A stretch of 59,733 bases of DNA, from positions 1-59,733 of the IMG/VR virus record IMGVR_UViG_3300043444_000048, one strand, 5' to 3'. A program made the position numbers and the translations under genes. The stretch is from a virus. Position 1 is the stretch's first letter. Each line of letters begins with the position of its first letter. Shown piece after piece: positions 49,545 through 58,800 of the stretch. Under the pieces are notes generated by a model. It made no database searches and was not told the DNA's origin. It worked only from the letters and a program-made list of their open reading frames with translations.

Positions 49545-50704
49545 TGATTACAGAAACTGGAAAAAATATCTTAGCCAAGTATATGATTGGCCAAGCCCCT
49601 GCATACGCATCATACCTTTCTTTTGGTAGTGGTCCAAAAGCCCTAGCCTCCGCTGAGCCATTCAACAACGATCCATCTACATCTGCTATGCAGTTTGAGA
49701 TGTTCCGTGCACCCATTGTGTCTCGTGGTTATGTTACTCAAAATGTAACAGATGAGAATGGTGTAGTACAGCTTGACCTAGATGGCAATCCTATCAAGTA
49801 TTCTGAGATTGTATTTACTGCACAGTTGCCCACAGATGAACGATATGAGATCACTGAGGTTGGAGTTTGGTCTGCAGGTGGTAATCCATCAGCAGGATCT
49901 AATGACAGCAGAATGCTATTTGCTTTTAGCGAATCTGAAAACTGGGAGCATCACACATCTCTTGCAGCAATTCCTGCAACAAAGATCGTAACAGCTCTTG
50001 ATGCTGGTAACGATGAAAATACAATCGAAGTAACGGAAAAAGTCTTCCAGGCTAACTCAGACAACACAGCTCTAGATGCTCCAGTTAGGTATCAAAGAAA
50101 TGAGAGACCAAGATTTCTAAACAACTCTTTGTTTTTGAGAGGAGATGTGTCATCGGTATCTGGCACTGGGTCATCTCTAACTGCTACTGGTGAGCACGTC
50201 CACCTTAATGGCATTACCCTGAACCTAGATAAAAATGCTGGTACTGACGAGATTCGCATAGCCTTTTCACTTATTAACAAGTTTTCAACATCAGAAAGCC
50301 CAAGCGACGTTAAGATTATTGTGGAGTTCTCAACACCAGAGACTGGAGAGGCTATTCAGTATGCTAGAATGAAGGCTCATCTTACAGCAGTTGCTGACGG
50401 ATTTAGCACTAACCGCTATTTTGTAGTTTCCCAAAAGCTAGAAGATCTAGAGAAGAGTCAATCATTTAGCTGGGAGTCTGCATCAGTTGTAAAAATTTAT
50501 GCAACTATTTTGGATGGTGGCAGTGCATCAGACGAGTTCTTCCTAGCATTCGACGGTATCAGACTAGAAAATCTAACAACCCAAAATCCACTATATGGTC
50601 TAGTTGGATATACTCAGGTTAAGACAGAAACAGGGTTGCCAATCATTAAGCAGCCAAACACCTCTAACCTGCTAGAGTTTAGGTTTGCAATGGATGTTGC
50701 ATAA
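49544..50704 (+). CDS. Minor tail / baseplate protein (386 aa)
   Basis: The N-terminus 'TGKNILAKYMIGQAPAYASYL' and 'YSEIVFTAQLPTDERYEITEVGVWSAGG' matches a tail-module family whose members begin with a 'G+..+a+yl.g..p.y..ylafG' pattern and are thought to be baseplate or fibre-connector proteins. The second half (about 190-386) is beta-rich with 'HVHLNGITLNLDKNAGTDEI'. Overlaps both neighbours by one base. It probably attaches one set of fibres to the hub. Confidence 0.65.
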   Translation: MITETGKNILAKYMIGQAPAYASYLSFGSGPKALASAEPFNNDPSTSAMQFEMFRAPIVSRGYVTQNVTDENGVVQLDLDGNPIKYSEIVFTAQLPTDERYEITEVGVWSAGGNPSAGSNDSRMLFAFSESENWEHHTSLAAIPATKIVTALDAGNDENTIEVTEKVFQANSDNTALDAPVRYQRNERPRFLNNSLFLRGDVSSVSGTGSSLTATGEHVHLNGITLNLDKNAGTDEIRIAFSLINKFSTSESPSDVKIIVEFSTPETGEAIQYARMKAHLTAVADGFSTNRYFVVSQKLEDLEKSQSFSWESASVVKIYATILDGGSASDEFFLAFDGIRLENLTTQNPLYGLVGYTQVKTETGLPIIKQPNTSNLLEFRFAMDVA

Positions 50705-51162
50705 TGGCAGACAAAAACATTAAAAAGGTTATTATTAATAAAGCATCTCTGCCTGCCCTGAACGGAGACTTGGAGAAGTACGTAGTTAGATATCGCATCA
50801 TCTCTGAAGACCGTAACAGAATCTCTCACTGGTCTCCACAATTTTACATTTCGCCAAATCCTCTTGTCCCTGGATCAACAGACAACATCTCCATCGTTCA
50901 GGTTGGAAGTTCAATTGTTGCATCTTGGCCGCTTGAAGGTGACTCAGAGATTCCAGCATCTGATGTTTTCGTAGCTTGGGGAACCTCACCAGGCGTTGTG
51001 GGGGCATATGAGTATCATGCAACCATTACAGCCAACTCAACAACCATTCCAATCCCTGCAGGCAAGGTAGCCGTTGACATAAAGGTTCAGCTGGCGGTAT
51101 ACCCTAGAAAACTAGTAGAAGCTAGATTCATTGCAGAATCTGGTGTTCAAGCACTGGTTTAA
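50704..51162 (+). CDS. Minor tail protein with FN3-like fold (152 aa)
   Basis: A small beta-rich protein. 'LPALNGDLEKYVVRYRIISE' with 'SHWSPQFYI' resembles the Y-x-V-R-Y and S-x-W-S strands of fibronectin/cytokine-type domains. 'VQVGSSIVASWPL' and 'DVFVAWG' would be later strands. It closes the run of one-base overlaps that started at the hub gene (44701, 49050, 49544, 50704), so these proteins probably assemble together. Confidence 0.65.
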   Translation: MADKNIKKVIINKASLPALNGDLEKYVVRYRIISEDRNRISHWSPQFYISPNPLVPGSTDNISIVQVGSSIVASWPLEGDSEIPASDVFVAWGTSPGVVGAYEYHATITANSTTIPIPAGKVAVDIKVQLAVYPRKLVEARFIAESGVQALV

Positions 51163-51171
51163 TGGTATAAT
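51163..51171 (+). promoter_or_regulatory. Extended -10 promoter, near-leaderless start
   Basis: TGG-TATAAT nine bases before ATG 51181. A second overlapping TATAAT (51171-51176) is only four bases away and would start inside the gene. No Shine-Dalgarno is seen. Confidence 0.6.
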
Positions 51172-51180
51172 ATAATCACT

Positions 51181-51624
51181 ATGTCAAGAGTTCCAGTTCC
51201 AGAGCGTGGTCAGCCATTAGACCTTTCGTATATTAGCATGCTTGCTGAGGCAATTAATGATATCTCAACACAGCTATCTCCATCAAACAACAGATACGTA
51301 ACCATAGACACACCTGCTGACGGAAAGCAGAGCACTCTGTCTTCTGGTGTTAAGATCAATGCTGCCTACGTACAGGTTGCTAACAGCAGCACGGTGCTTG
51401 CTGGATCTGAGCAGACCTTCCAGTATATCTTCCCAGCTGAGTATAAGTATGCCCCAGTCGCAACTGCTACTCCTGTTAACGCTGGCGGTACTCCAGCAGG
51501 TCGAGAGATCTCCGTAATTCTTAAGAACGTTACAACCTCTCGTGTAGATGGTGTAATAAAATATAACGCCAGTGGTGACGTTACTATTGGTGTTAATATT
51601 ATTATTGTAGGTATTCCTAACTAA
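51181..51624 (+). CDS. Small tail/baseplate-tip beta protein (147 aa)
   Basis: N-terminal 'VPVPERGQPLDLSYISMLAE' followed by a helix ('AINDISTQLS'), then a beta domain with 'LAGSEQTFQYIFPAEYKYAP', 'VATATPVNAGG' and 'ISVILKNVTTSRVDGVIKYN'. This combination is a short trimerisation helix plus a beta-sandwich tip resembling H-type-lectin-like fibre tips. It is the last structural gene and has its own near-leaderless promoter. Confidence 0.65.
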   Translation: MSRVPVPERGQPLDLSYISMLAEAINDISTQLSPSNNRYVTIDTPADGKQSTLSSGVKINAAYVQVANSSTVLAGSEQTFQYIFPAEYKYAPVATATPVNAGGTPAGREISVILKNVTTSRVDGVIKYNASGDVTIGVNIIIVGIPN

Positions 51625-51625
51625 A

Positions 51626-52165
51626 ATGAAAAAAGGCGGACCACTCTCTAGGGGAGACTATAATTCCGCACCTGCAATAACAGGAAACAAAAAGGTGTGG
51701 TTCTTGAATGGTGACCTCGTAAGGATTCACCATATTAACCGATCAAACGGAATCATGTCAGTCTACAATATCATTCATGACAGGATTGAAAGCTGTTTAG
51801 TTAGTGATTTTAATAAGAACAAAGAGCGAGCTTACACTGTTGGTGAGACCGCTGCACTGGTAAATAGGCACAAAAAGTACATGCCAAACCTAATGAACCG
51901 TGGAGTTATTCCTTTCCCTATGGGTAGCCAAAAGGGTGGGGCAAGAGGCTGGCAAGTAAGAAGTTACTACTCAGAGTCGCAAGTTAGAGAAATTCGTGAT
52001 ATACTTGCTTCCTACCATATGGGCAGACCTCGTAAAGATAAGCTTATCACAAATGATATAACACCTTCTCCACAAGAGTTGACACGGAGAATGGGTGATG
52101 GTATACTGACTTATACAAGGACTGAAGACGGACGATTTATCCCTATTTGGTCAGAATCAATATAG
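51626..52165 (+). CDS. MerR/excisionase-like DNA-binding protein
   Basis: A 179-aa protein beginning two bases after the tail-tip gene. Residues about 70-130 contain a winged-helix pattern of the MerR type: 'AYTVGETAALVNRHKKYMPN', then 'LMNRGVIPFPMG' (beta-wing), 'GWQVRSYYSESQVREIRDIL'. The N-terminal part (1-60) is a small beta domain ('KKVWFLNGDLVRIHHINR'). Its position between the structural and replication modules makes a transcription regulator likely. It may also act in replication. It lacks a recombinase partner, so excisionase activity is unlikely. Confidence 0.7.
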   Translation: MKKGGPLSRGDYNSAPAITGNKKVWFLNGDLVRIHHINRSNGIMSVYNIIHDRIESCLVSDFNKNKERAYTVGETAALVNRHKKYMPNLMNRGVIPFPMGSQKGGARGWQVRSYYSESQVREIRDILASYHMGRPRKDKLITNDITPSPQELTRRMGDGILTYTRTEDGRFIPIWSESI

Positions 52166-52181
52166 TTTCTTGAAAGGAAAC

Positions 52182-52397
52182 ATGGGTATGGAAAACGAAA
52201 ACACTAAAGTACGAGTTGCACTAGGTTATACTCTCAACCTTGGCAACTTCCAGTCGCTACGCATTGACATTGAGGTCTCAGACAATAAGCGTGATGGCGA
52301 AAACACCAACGAGGCATTTGAGCGAGTATACTCGTTCGTTGAAGACAAGCTTGCCGAAAAGGTCAAGGAAGCATCTCAGGAGATTGAGAGTAAGTAG
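52182..52397 (+). CDS. Small conserved-type protein before the helicase genes (71 aa)
   Basis: I choose ATG 52182 behind GAAAGGAAAC, though ATG 52188 has better ribosome spacing. The product ('MGMENENTKVRVALGYTLNL', 'FQSLRIDIEVSDNKRDGENT', then an acidic helix 'FERVYSFVEDKLAEKVKEAS') is a two-strand plus long-helix protein. No name is known to me. It is translationally linked to the next gene (TAGTG) and leads the replication group, so a replication accessory role is plausible. Confidence 0.6.
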   Translation: MGMENENTKVRVALGYTLNLGNFQSLRIDIEVSDNKRDGENTNEAFERVYSFVEDKLAEKVKEASQEIESK

Positions 52398-52705
52398 TGG
52401 CAGATCGCAAAGACCGCATGGCTTTGCTGAGCAGATTTAATAAACACTACCAGTTTAAATACAACGTAAAGCCAACGTACAACCTTTGGGCAGAGCAGTG
52501 GGCTGCAGATGCCCTTATCGAATCTTATGGTTTGAGCACGTGCTATGAGCTACTGGAGTATTACTTTGAGTCTGCACAAAAGCCAGACTGGAAGTATTTC
52601 TCTAACTTTGCTCACGAAATCGTGTTGGCAAAACAAAACTATGAATCAGACAAAAAAGAGCGTGAGCAACGCAGACAACTAGCAAAGAAGTGGCTAAATG
52701 AGTAA
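52397..52705 (+). CDS. Hypothetical protein, possible helicase loader (102 aa)
   Basis: GTG start overlapping the previous stop by one base. The protein is all helical and charged: 'LLSRFNKHYQFKYNVKPTYN', 'WAADALIESYGLSTCYELLE', 'DKKEREQRRQLAKKW'. Its end overlaps the start of the DnaB-like helicase by eight bases. Small helical proteins at this place often load the helicase or act in initiation, but no sequence match supports a firm name. Confidence 0.6.
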   Translation: MADRKDRMALLSRFNKHYQFKYNVKPTYNLWAEQWAADALIESYGLSTCYELLEYYFESAQKPDWKYFSNFAHEIVLAKQNYESDKKEREQRRQLAKKWLNE

Positions 52706-53918
52706 TGTAGAAGCAAAAGTAATATCAGCAGTTTTGCAGGATAAGCAGATTCACGTCTTGCTGCAGGCAAACGTTGAGACGCTCCTGCGTACTCACAACG
52801 ACATCTGGAACTTTATTCGCCTATACTCAGAGCAGAATAATGCCTTGCCACCAACTAGTCTAGTGGTAGAAAAGTTCAGAGACTTCTCTCCTGTTGACGG
52901 TGTTGGAGCAACTAAGCATCACCTAGAAGAGCTGCAGGCAGAGTATCTAAACGATAGCCTTAAGGATATCATTCGCAACGCAGCTACTGAGGTTCAGTCT
53001 GGCCAGGGCACCAAAGCTCTAGAGGAGCTAATCCAGAAGACATCAGAGCTAAAGAAGAATACTGCGGTAATTCGAGACATCGATGTTACTGATATCGAGT
53101 CAGCTGTAGCATACTATGAGCATGTTCAGAAGCAGCAAGAGCTGGGCACAATTGGTATTAAGACTGGTCTCCCAGGCTTTGACAACTATCTTCCTGCAGG
53201 CATTATGCCAGGACAGCTTGGAGTATTTCTTGCTTATCCAGGTATTGGTAAGTCATGGCTATCGCTATATTTTGCGGTACAGGCTTGGAAGCAAGGCAAG
53301 TCTCCTCTAGTAATCTCTCTTGAGATGTCTGAGACTGAGGTTCGCAACCGTGTATTTACAATCATGGGTGAAGGTCTTTGGTCACACCGCAAGCTAAGCA
53401 ATGGTCAGATCGACATTAACGATCTAAAGCGTTGGCACAAGTCAAAGCTAGAGGGTCGTCCAGAGTTCCACATTATTTCTAATGACTCTGGTGGAGATAT
53501 TAGCCCATCGGTGTTGCGAGGCAAGATTGACCAGTATAAGCCAGACTTTGTTATTGTAGACTACCTGCAGCTCATGTCTCCAAACCAAAAGGCAGACAAC
53601 GAGACGGTACGTATGAAAAACCTGTCACGTGAGCTAAAGCTTCTAGCAATTGCAGAAGAGGTTCCAATTATCGCTATCTCGTCAGCAACACCAGACGACA
53701 TTACCAAGCTTGATACTGTGCCTACTCTTGGTCAGACCGCATGGTCACGCCAGATTGCCTACGATGCTGACTGGGTGATGGCTCTGGGTCGTGGAACTAA
53801 CTCTGACATTATTGAGTGTGTCTTCCGTAAGAACCGTAACGGTTTCATGGGTGAGTTTTTGGTCCAGGTAGACTTTGACAAAGGCTGGTACAAATACAAA
53901 GACATGGAAGATATGTAG
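52698..53918 (+). CDS. dnaB: DnaB-like replicative DNA helicase
   Basis: A 406-aa helicase of the RecA-fold DnaB family. The N-terminal 100 residues are helical and shorter than in bacterial DnaB. The ATPase core starts near 150 with 'IKTGLPGFDNYLPAGIMPGQ'. Walker A is 'AYPGIGKS' (about 179-187), 'LVISLEMSETEVRNR' is motif H1a, and Walker B is 'FVIVDYLQLM' (about 283). 'AIAEEVPIIAISSATP' and the terminal 'FRKNRNGFMGEF' complete the pattern. It unwinds DNA at the phage replication fork as a hexamer. It overlaps the preceding small gene, and the primase lies downstream. Confidence 0.92.
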   Translation: MSNVEAKVISAVLQDKQIHVLLQANVETLLRTHNDIWNFIRLYSEQNNALPPTSLVVEKFRDFSPVDGVGATKHHLEELQAEYLNDSLKDIIRNAATEVQSGQGTKALEELIQKTSELKKNTAVIRDIDVTDIESAVAYYEHVQKQQELGTIGIKTGLPGFDNYLPAGIMPGQLGVFLAYPGIGKSWLSLYFAVQAWKQGKSPLVISLEMSETEVRNRVFTIMGEGLWSHRKLSNGQIDINDLKRWHKSKLEGRPEFHIISNDSGGDISPSVLRGKIDQYKPDFVIVDYLQLMSPNQKADNETVRMKNLSRELKLLAIAEEVPIIAISSATPDDITKLDTVPTLGQTAWSRQIAYDADWVMALGRGTNSDIIECVFRKNRNGFMGEFLVQVDFDKGWYKYKDMEDM

Positions 53919-53919
53919 T

Positions 53920-53925
53920 TATAAT
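53920..53925 (+). promoter_or_regulatory. -10 box, leaderless start after the helicase gene
   Basis: TATAAT starts two bases after the helicase stop and is followed by exactly six bases and ATG 53932. There is no TG extension (AGT) and no Shine-Dalgarno. Confidence 0.5.
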
Positions 53926-53931
53926 ATATGC

Positions 53932-54258
53932 ATGGATACGCTTCACCACAAGCCAATACGGCGGTTTAACCTAAGTGGAAACATCTATGATGATTCTGCC
54001 ATTGTGAGGCTGCGTATGGAGTATCTAAAGCTTCTGACACTAGAAATGAAGTTGCTAGGATACGTTCCAAGACTTGACATTAATCAAGACTTTACATTAA
54101 GATATAACGAGCAAACAAAATATTTTGAATTTGAGCTAAGCATTTATGGAGTATACGTAGGGAAGAAGAAGAGCGAATGGATATCAGGAATAGACGAAAC
54201 AAGAGTGGTGCCTATACCGCAGATCAAATCAAGCGAGTTCTCGCAGGAGCAGGTATAA
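53932..54258 (+). CDS. Hypothetical protein between helicase and primase (108 aa)
   Basis: Start ATG 53932, chosen because the -10 box ends six bases before it. The product contains 'HHKPIRRFNLSGNIYDD', a helix ('VRLRMEYLKLLTLEMKLLGY') and beta-strands 'FTLRYNEQTKYFEFELSIYG'. No family is known to me. Its last 82 bases overlap the primase start in another frame, an unusual extent for this genome, so one start may be wrong. It is probably a replication accessory. Confidence 0.55.
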   Translation: MDTLHHKPIRRFNLSGNIYDDSAIVRLRMEYLKLLTLEMKLLGYVPRLDINQDFTLRYNEQTKYFEFELSIYGVYVGKKKSEWISGIDETRVVPIPQIKSSEFSQEQV

Positions 54259-55121
54259 GCATTGAGTCCGAGGTAGACTCTGACTACATCATCTTCTGTC
54301 CATTCCATGGCAACCACAGAACCCCAGCAGGCGAAGTAGACAAGACTTCTGGCATGTTCTTTTGCTTTTCGTGTCACCATGTAACTGACTTAATCCAGTT
54401 AATTATGCATATGACAAATCGGACATACTTCGAGTCAGCACGGTATATCAAGAGTAAAGAGGATGGCTCTAATCTTGAAGCAGAGATCAATAAGAAACTT
54501 ATTGTACAGCCAACGTACGTACAGTATGACCAAGTCCTAATTAAAAGACTCAACCAGCAAGCACTAGAATCTCCTCGTGCCATGCGTTACTTTGCAAGCA
54601 GATTCCTAACAGAAGACTCTGTAAAAAAGTTTGCACTTGGCTATTCTGAAAAGCAGGATATGGTAACTATTCCTGTACACTCTCCAGATGGTATGGAGAT
54701 TGGTTTTGTTGGCAGATCGGTAGAGGGTAAGAGCTTTAAGAATACTCCTGGGCTACCAAAGTCTAAGATACTGTTCAACCTACATAGGATTAAAACGTCT
54801 AGCAAGGTATACGTAGTAGAGTCATCCTTTGACGCTATTCGTCTAGACCAGGTTGGATTCCCAGCGGTAGCAACCCTAGGATCCAACGTATCAAATATAC
54901 AGATAGATCTTCTTCAGAAGTACTTCAATGATATCTATGTCATTGCTGATAACGATGAAGCAGGCGGTAATATGAGAGATAGGCTAGTAGAACGTCTAGG
55001 CTCACGTGTTAACGTTATACAACTAAATAAAGAATATAAAGACATTGGAGATATGGACGATGCAGCGATAAAAACTTTAGAGCAATCGTTTGACAAATCT
55101 ATATCCTTGATGTTAAACTGA
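54177..55121 (+). CDS. DnaG-like DNA primase
   Basis: A 314-aa primase. The zinc-binding domain is at about 38-70: 'FCPFHGNHRTP' with Cys41 and His44, and 'MFFCFSCHHVTD' with Cys63 and Cys66 (CHC2 type). A linker contains 'MRYFASRFLTEDSVKKFALG'. The TOPRIM domain follows with 'VYVVESSFDAIRLDQVGFPA' (acidic Glu near 208) and 'IYVIADNDEAGGNMRDRL' (Asp-x-Asp near 250). It lacks the C-terminal helicase-interaction domain of bacterial DnaG (about 600 aa), so this is a compact phage form. It makes RNA primers for lagging strands. Confidence 0.88.
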   Translation: MDIRNRRNKSGAYTADQIKRVLAGAGISIESEVDSDYIIFCPFHGNHRTPAGEVDKTSGMFFCFSCHHVTDLIQLIMHMTNRTYFESARYIKSKEDGSNLEAEINKKLIVQPTYVQYDQVLIKRLNQQALESPRAMRYFASRFLTEDSVKKFALGYSEKQDMVTIPVHSPDGMEIGFVGRSVEGKSFKNTPGLPKSKILFNLHRIKTSSKVYVVESSFDAIRLDQVGFPAVATLGSNVSNIQIDLLQKYFNDIYVIADNDEAGGNMRDRLVERLGSRVNVIQLNKEYKDIGDMDDAAIKTLEQSFDKSISLMLN

Positions 55122-55165
55122 TATAGCTAATTTACATAGCAAACTACTATAAGGAGAAATACAAC

Positions 55166-55822
55166 ATGAGTGTTATTAAGGGACTTAAGAACATCAATGC
55201 ACTACTAGACAAGCCAAAGTATGACGAGAACACTGCAAAGGTTCGTTGGCTTAAGCTTGCAGACGGTCAGTCTGTCAAGATTCGTTTCGTCGAAGAGCTG
55301 GACGAAGATTCAGCTAGCTACTCAGCAGACCGTGGCCTTGCCCTCGTTGTCAAGGAGCACACCAATCCAAAGGACTACAAGCGTAAGGCTGTAGACACCA
55401 TGGACACTGAAGGTCGTGACTGGGCAGAAGAGATGCACCGCAAGGATCCAAAGGCTGGTTGGCGAGGTCGCCTACGCTTCTACTGCAACGTTGTTGTAGA
55501 TGATGGCATCGAGGCTCCATACGTTGCAATCTGGTCAATGGGTGTTAGCAAGCAGTCTGCATTCAACACTATTCGTGAGTATGCTATCGAGACTGGCAGC
55601 ATCTCAAACCTACAGTGGAAGCTCAAGCGTAATGGTCAGGGAACTGAAACCAGCTACACCTTGATCCCATCAGCACCTGACACCCAGCCATTCGATTGGT
55701 CAAATGTCAAGCCTTTCCCACTCGAATCAGCATTGAACAAGATTCCATATGCTGAGCAAGAGGCATTCTACCTGGGCTTTGATGGCCCATCTTCATCCGC
55801 CACTTCCAACATCGACTGGTAA
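55166..55822 (+). CDS. Single-stranded DNA-binding protein (gp32-like, predicted)
   Basis: A 218-aa protein with AAGGAG before the ATG. 'AKVRWLKLADGQSVKIRFVE' and 'GWRGRLRFYCNVVVDDGIEA' followed by 'YVAIWSMGVSKQSAFNTI' make an OB-fold-like pattern seen in phage gp32-type ssDNA-binding proteins. The C-terminus ends in a Ser-rich linker and 'NIDW', like the acidic hydrophobic tail that recruits partners. Position between primase and polymerase supports it. It would coat single strands at the fork. Confidence 0.75.
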   Translation: MSVIKGLKNINALLDKPKYDENTAKVRWLKLADGQSVKIRFVEELDEDSASYSADRGLALVVKEHTNPKDYKRKAVDTMDTEGRDWAEEMHRKDPKAGWRGRLRFYCNVVVDDGIEAPYVAIWSMGVSKQSAFNTIREYAIETGSISNLQWKLKRNGQGTETSYTLIPSAPDTQPFDWSNVKPFPLESALNKIPYAEQEAFYLGFDGPSSSATSNIDW

Positions 55823-55837
55823 GAAAGGTTTTCTACG

Positions 55838-58800
55838 TTGAGTTACATTGGTTTGCACGTTCACACCCACTATTCTCTATTTGACGGCATCGCAACTCCA
55901 GCAGAGTACGTTGACCGTGCTCAGGAGCTAGGCATGTCAGCTCTAGCTATTACTGACCATGGTTCTCTATCTGGACACCGTGAGATGTATCGTGCTGCAA
56001 AAGAGAAGGGTATCAAGCCAATCCTTGGCGTAGAAGGCTACATAACTGAAAACAGGTTCGACCAGCGAGACAAAGAACAGAGACAGGGACCACTAGATCT
56101 CGTCTATAATCACATTATTATTCTCGCTAAGAACGACATTGGGCTAGAAAATCTAAACAAGCTCAATGAGATTGCGTGGACTGAAGGTTACTACAAGAAG
56201 CCACGTATCGACTACGAGGTGCTAGAGAAGTACTCAGAGGGGCTTATCGTCCTTTCTGGGTGCCTCTCTGGTGCCCTAGCCAAAGCCATCGAGGCTGAAG
56301 AATTCGCAGAAGCGAAAAGAATTATTGAGTGGCACAAGCGTGTCTTCGGAGACGACTATTACATCGAAGTAATGCCACACAATCCTGCAGAGGTAAACAA
56401 GCAGCTTCTTGCTCTGGCAGATGAATATGGAGTCAAGGCTGTCATTACACCTGACTGCCACCACGCTCACACTGGTCAGAAAGAAATCCAGGAGCTAAAG
56501 CTTATCCTTAACACCTACTCTAACAAGGTTCAGAAGGATGTCACATACGAGAAGTCAACTAAGTTTGATAATCTAGTAGATCGCCTAGAGTACCTGTACG
56601 GTAAGCGAGACATCACCTTTACAGAGTTTGACATCCACCTATTGTCTGACGATGAGATGCACGATGCCATGAAGGCTCAGGGTATCGATCGTGAAGACAT
56701 GTATGAAGCCACCATTGAGATTGCTGACAAGATTAGCGACTATGGAATTAAGGACCACGCAAACCTTCTCCCAGTACAGTATCAAGACCCAGACGGTGAG
56801 CTATACAAGCTTGCTATTGAGGGGCTAACTCAGCGTGGTCTAGTAAACAAAGAGAACTACCTAGCACGTCTAGACGAAGAGCTAGAGGTAATCAAGGCAA
56901 AGAACTTTGGTCCATACTTCCTAGTTGTACGCAATATGATTTCTTGGGCTAAGCAAGAGGGAATCATGGTAGGTCCAGGACGTGGTTCTGCTGCAGGCTC
57001 ATTGTTGTGTTATGCACTGGGTATCACTGACGTTGACCCTATTCAGCATGGCTTGCTGTTCTTCCGTTTTATCAACCCAGAGCGTAACGACTTCCCAGAT
57101 ATCGATACAGATATCCAGGACTCACGTCGTGAAGAGGTTAAGGACTATTTGGTACGTCAGTATCGTCACGTTGCATCTATCGCCACGTTCCTTGAGTTCA
57201 AGGACAAGGGTGTTGTTCGAGACATTGCACGTGTGCTCCACATCCCACTTACTGACGTTAACAAGGTCATGAAGGTTGTAGACACTTGGGACGACTACTG
57301 CACATCTAAGCAGGCTTCTTGGTTCCGTGAGAAGTACCCAGAGATTGAGATGTATGGAGACCAGCTACGTGGTCGCATCCGTGGTACAGGTATTCACGCT
57401 GCTGGTGTTGTTACCGCTAAAGAGCCAATCTTTAGATATGCACCAATGGAGACTCGTACGTCACCAGGATCTGGAGAGCGTATCCCTGTTGTAGCTGTAG
57501 ACATGGAAGAGGCAGAGCGTATTGGTCTTATTAAGATTGACGCACTTGGTCTAAAGACCTTGTCTGTTATTCAGGACACTCTAGCTATCATCAAGGACCG
57601 TACAGGTAAAAAGATTGACCTGCTGTCTCTTAACATGGAAGACTCTAAGGTATACGAGATGCTTTCTTCTGGATTCACCAAGGGTGTATTCCAATGTGAA
57701 GCTACGCCATATACTAATTTGCTAATTAAGATGGGCGTTAAAAACTTTGCTGAGCTAGCTGCTTCTAACGCTTTGGTTCGTCCAGGTGCAGCTAACACCA
57801 TTGGTAAGGACTACATTGCTCGTAAGCACGGTAAGCAGAATATCGCCTACCACCACCAGGTAATGAAGGCATTTACTGCTGAAACCTATGGCTGCATTCT
57901 TTATCAAGAGCAGGTTATGCTTGCCTGTACAGAACTTGGCGGTATGACAATGGCTGAAGCTGATAAGGTCCGTAAGATCATTGGTAAGAAGAAAGACGCT
58001 AAAGAGTTCAAGCAGTTCCAAGACAGATTTGTTGAGGGTGCTTCTAGATTCCTGTCTCCAAACATTGCAGAAGAGCTGTGGCACGACTTTGAGGCTCACG
58101 CAGGGTACTCGTTTAACAAGTCTCACGCTGTAGCCTACTCAACGCTATCCTACTGGACTGCATGGCTAAAGTACTACTATCCTCTAGAGTTCATGTACTC
58201 GTTGCTAAAGAACGAAAAAGACAAGGATGCTCGTACTGAGTATCTGATTGAGGCAAAGCGTATGAACATTCCTATTCGCTTGCCACATATCAATGAGTCT
58301 GACATTGACTTCAAGATTGAGGGTAAGGCTATCCGCTTTGGCTTGTCTGCTATTAAGTTTATTAGTGATAACATTGCAGAAAAGTATATTGCTGCACGAC
58401 CATTTGCATCATACAAGGAGCTAGAAGAATTTACTTTTGGCAAGGGTAATGGTGTTAATTCACGTGCTCTACAGGCACTAAGAGTAATTGGAGCAGCAAC
58501 ATTCCCAGACCAGCCACGCAATGACGAAGAGATCCGTGAAAACCTGTACGAGTATTTGAATCTACCAGAGTTTAACATTACGGTGCCAAACCACTTCCAC
58601 GCATTTATCAATGACGTGGCAGACTTTGAAGAAAAGGGTGTGTTTATCCTAATGGGTATGGTCAAGGCTATTAAGCGTGGCAAAGGCTGGTCTCGTGTAG
58701 AGATCCTAGACAAGACTGGTAGTGTTGGAATCTTCGACGAGGAGCAGACGGCTATTGAACCAGGTAAGACCTACCTGCTTCTTGCTAGCGATAATAGAAT

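Noticed and set aside
51626-52165. Excisionase or integrase partner indicating a temperate phage
   Set aside because: No integrase, attachment site or repressor is seen, and the MerR-like helix-turn-helix alone does not show lysogeny.
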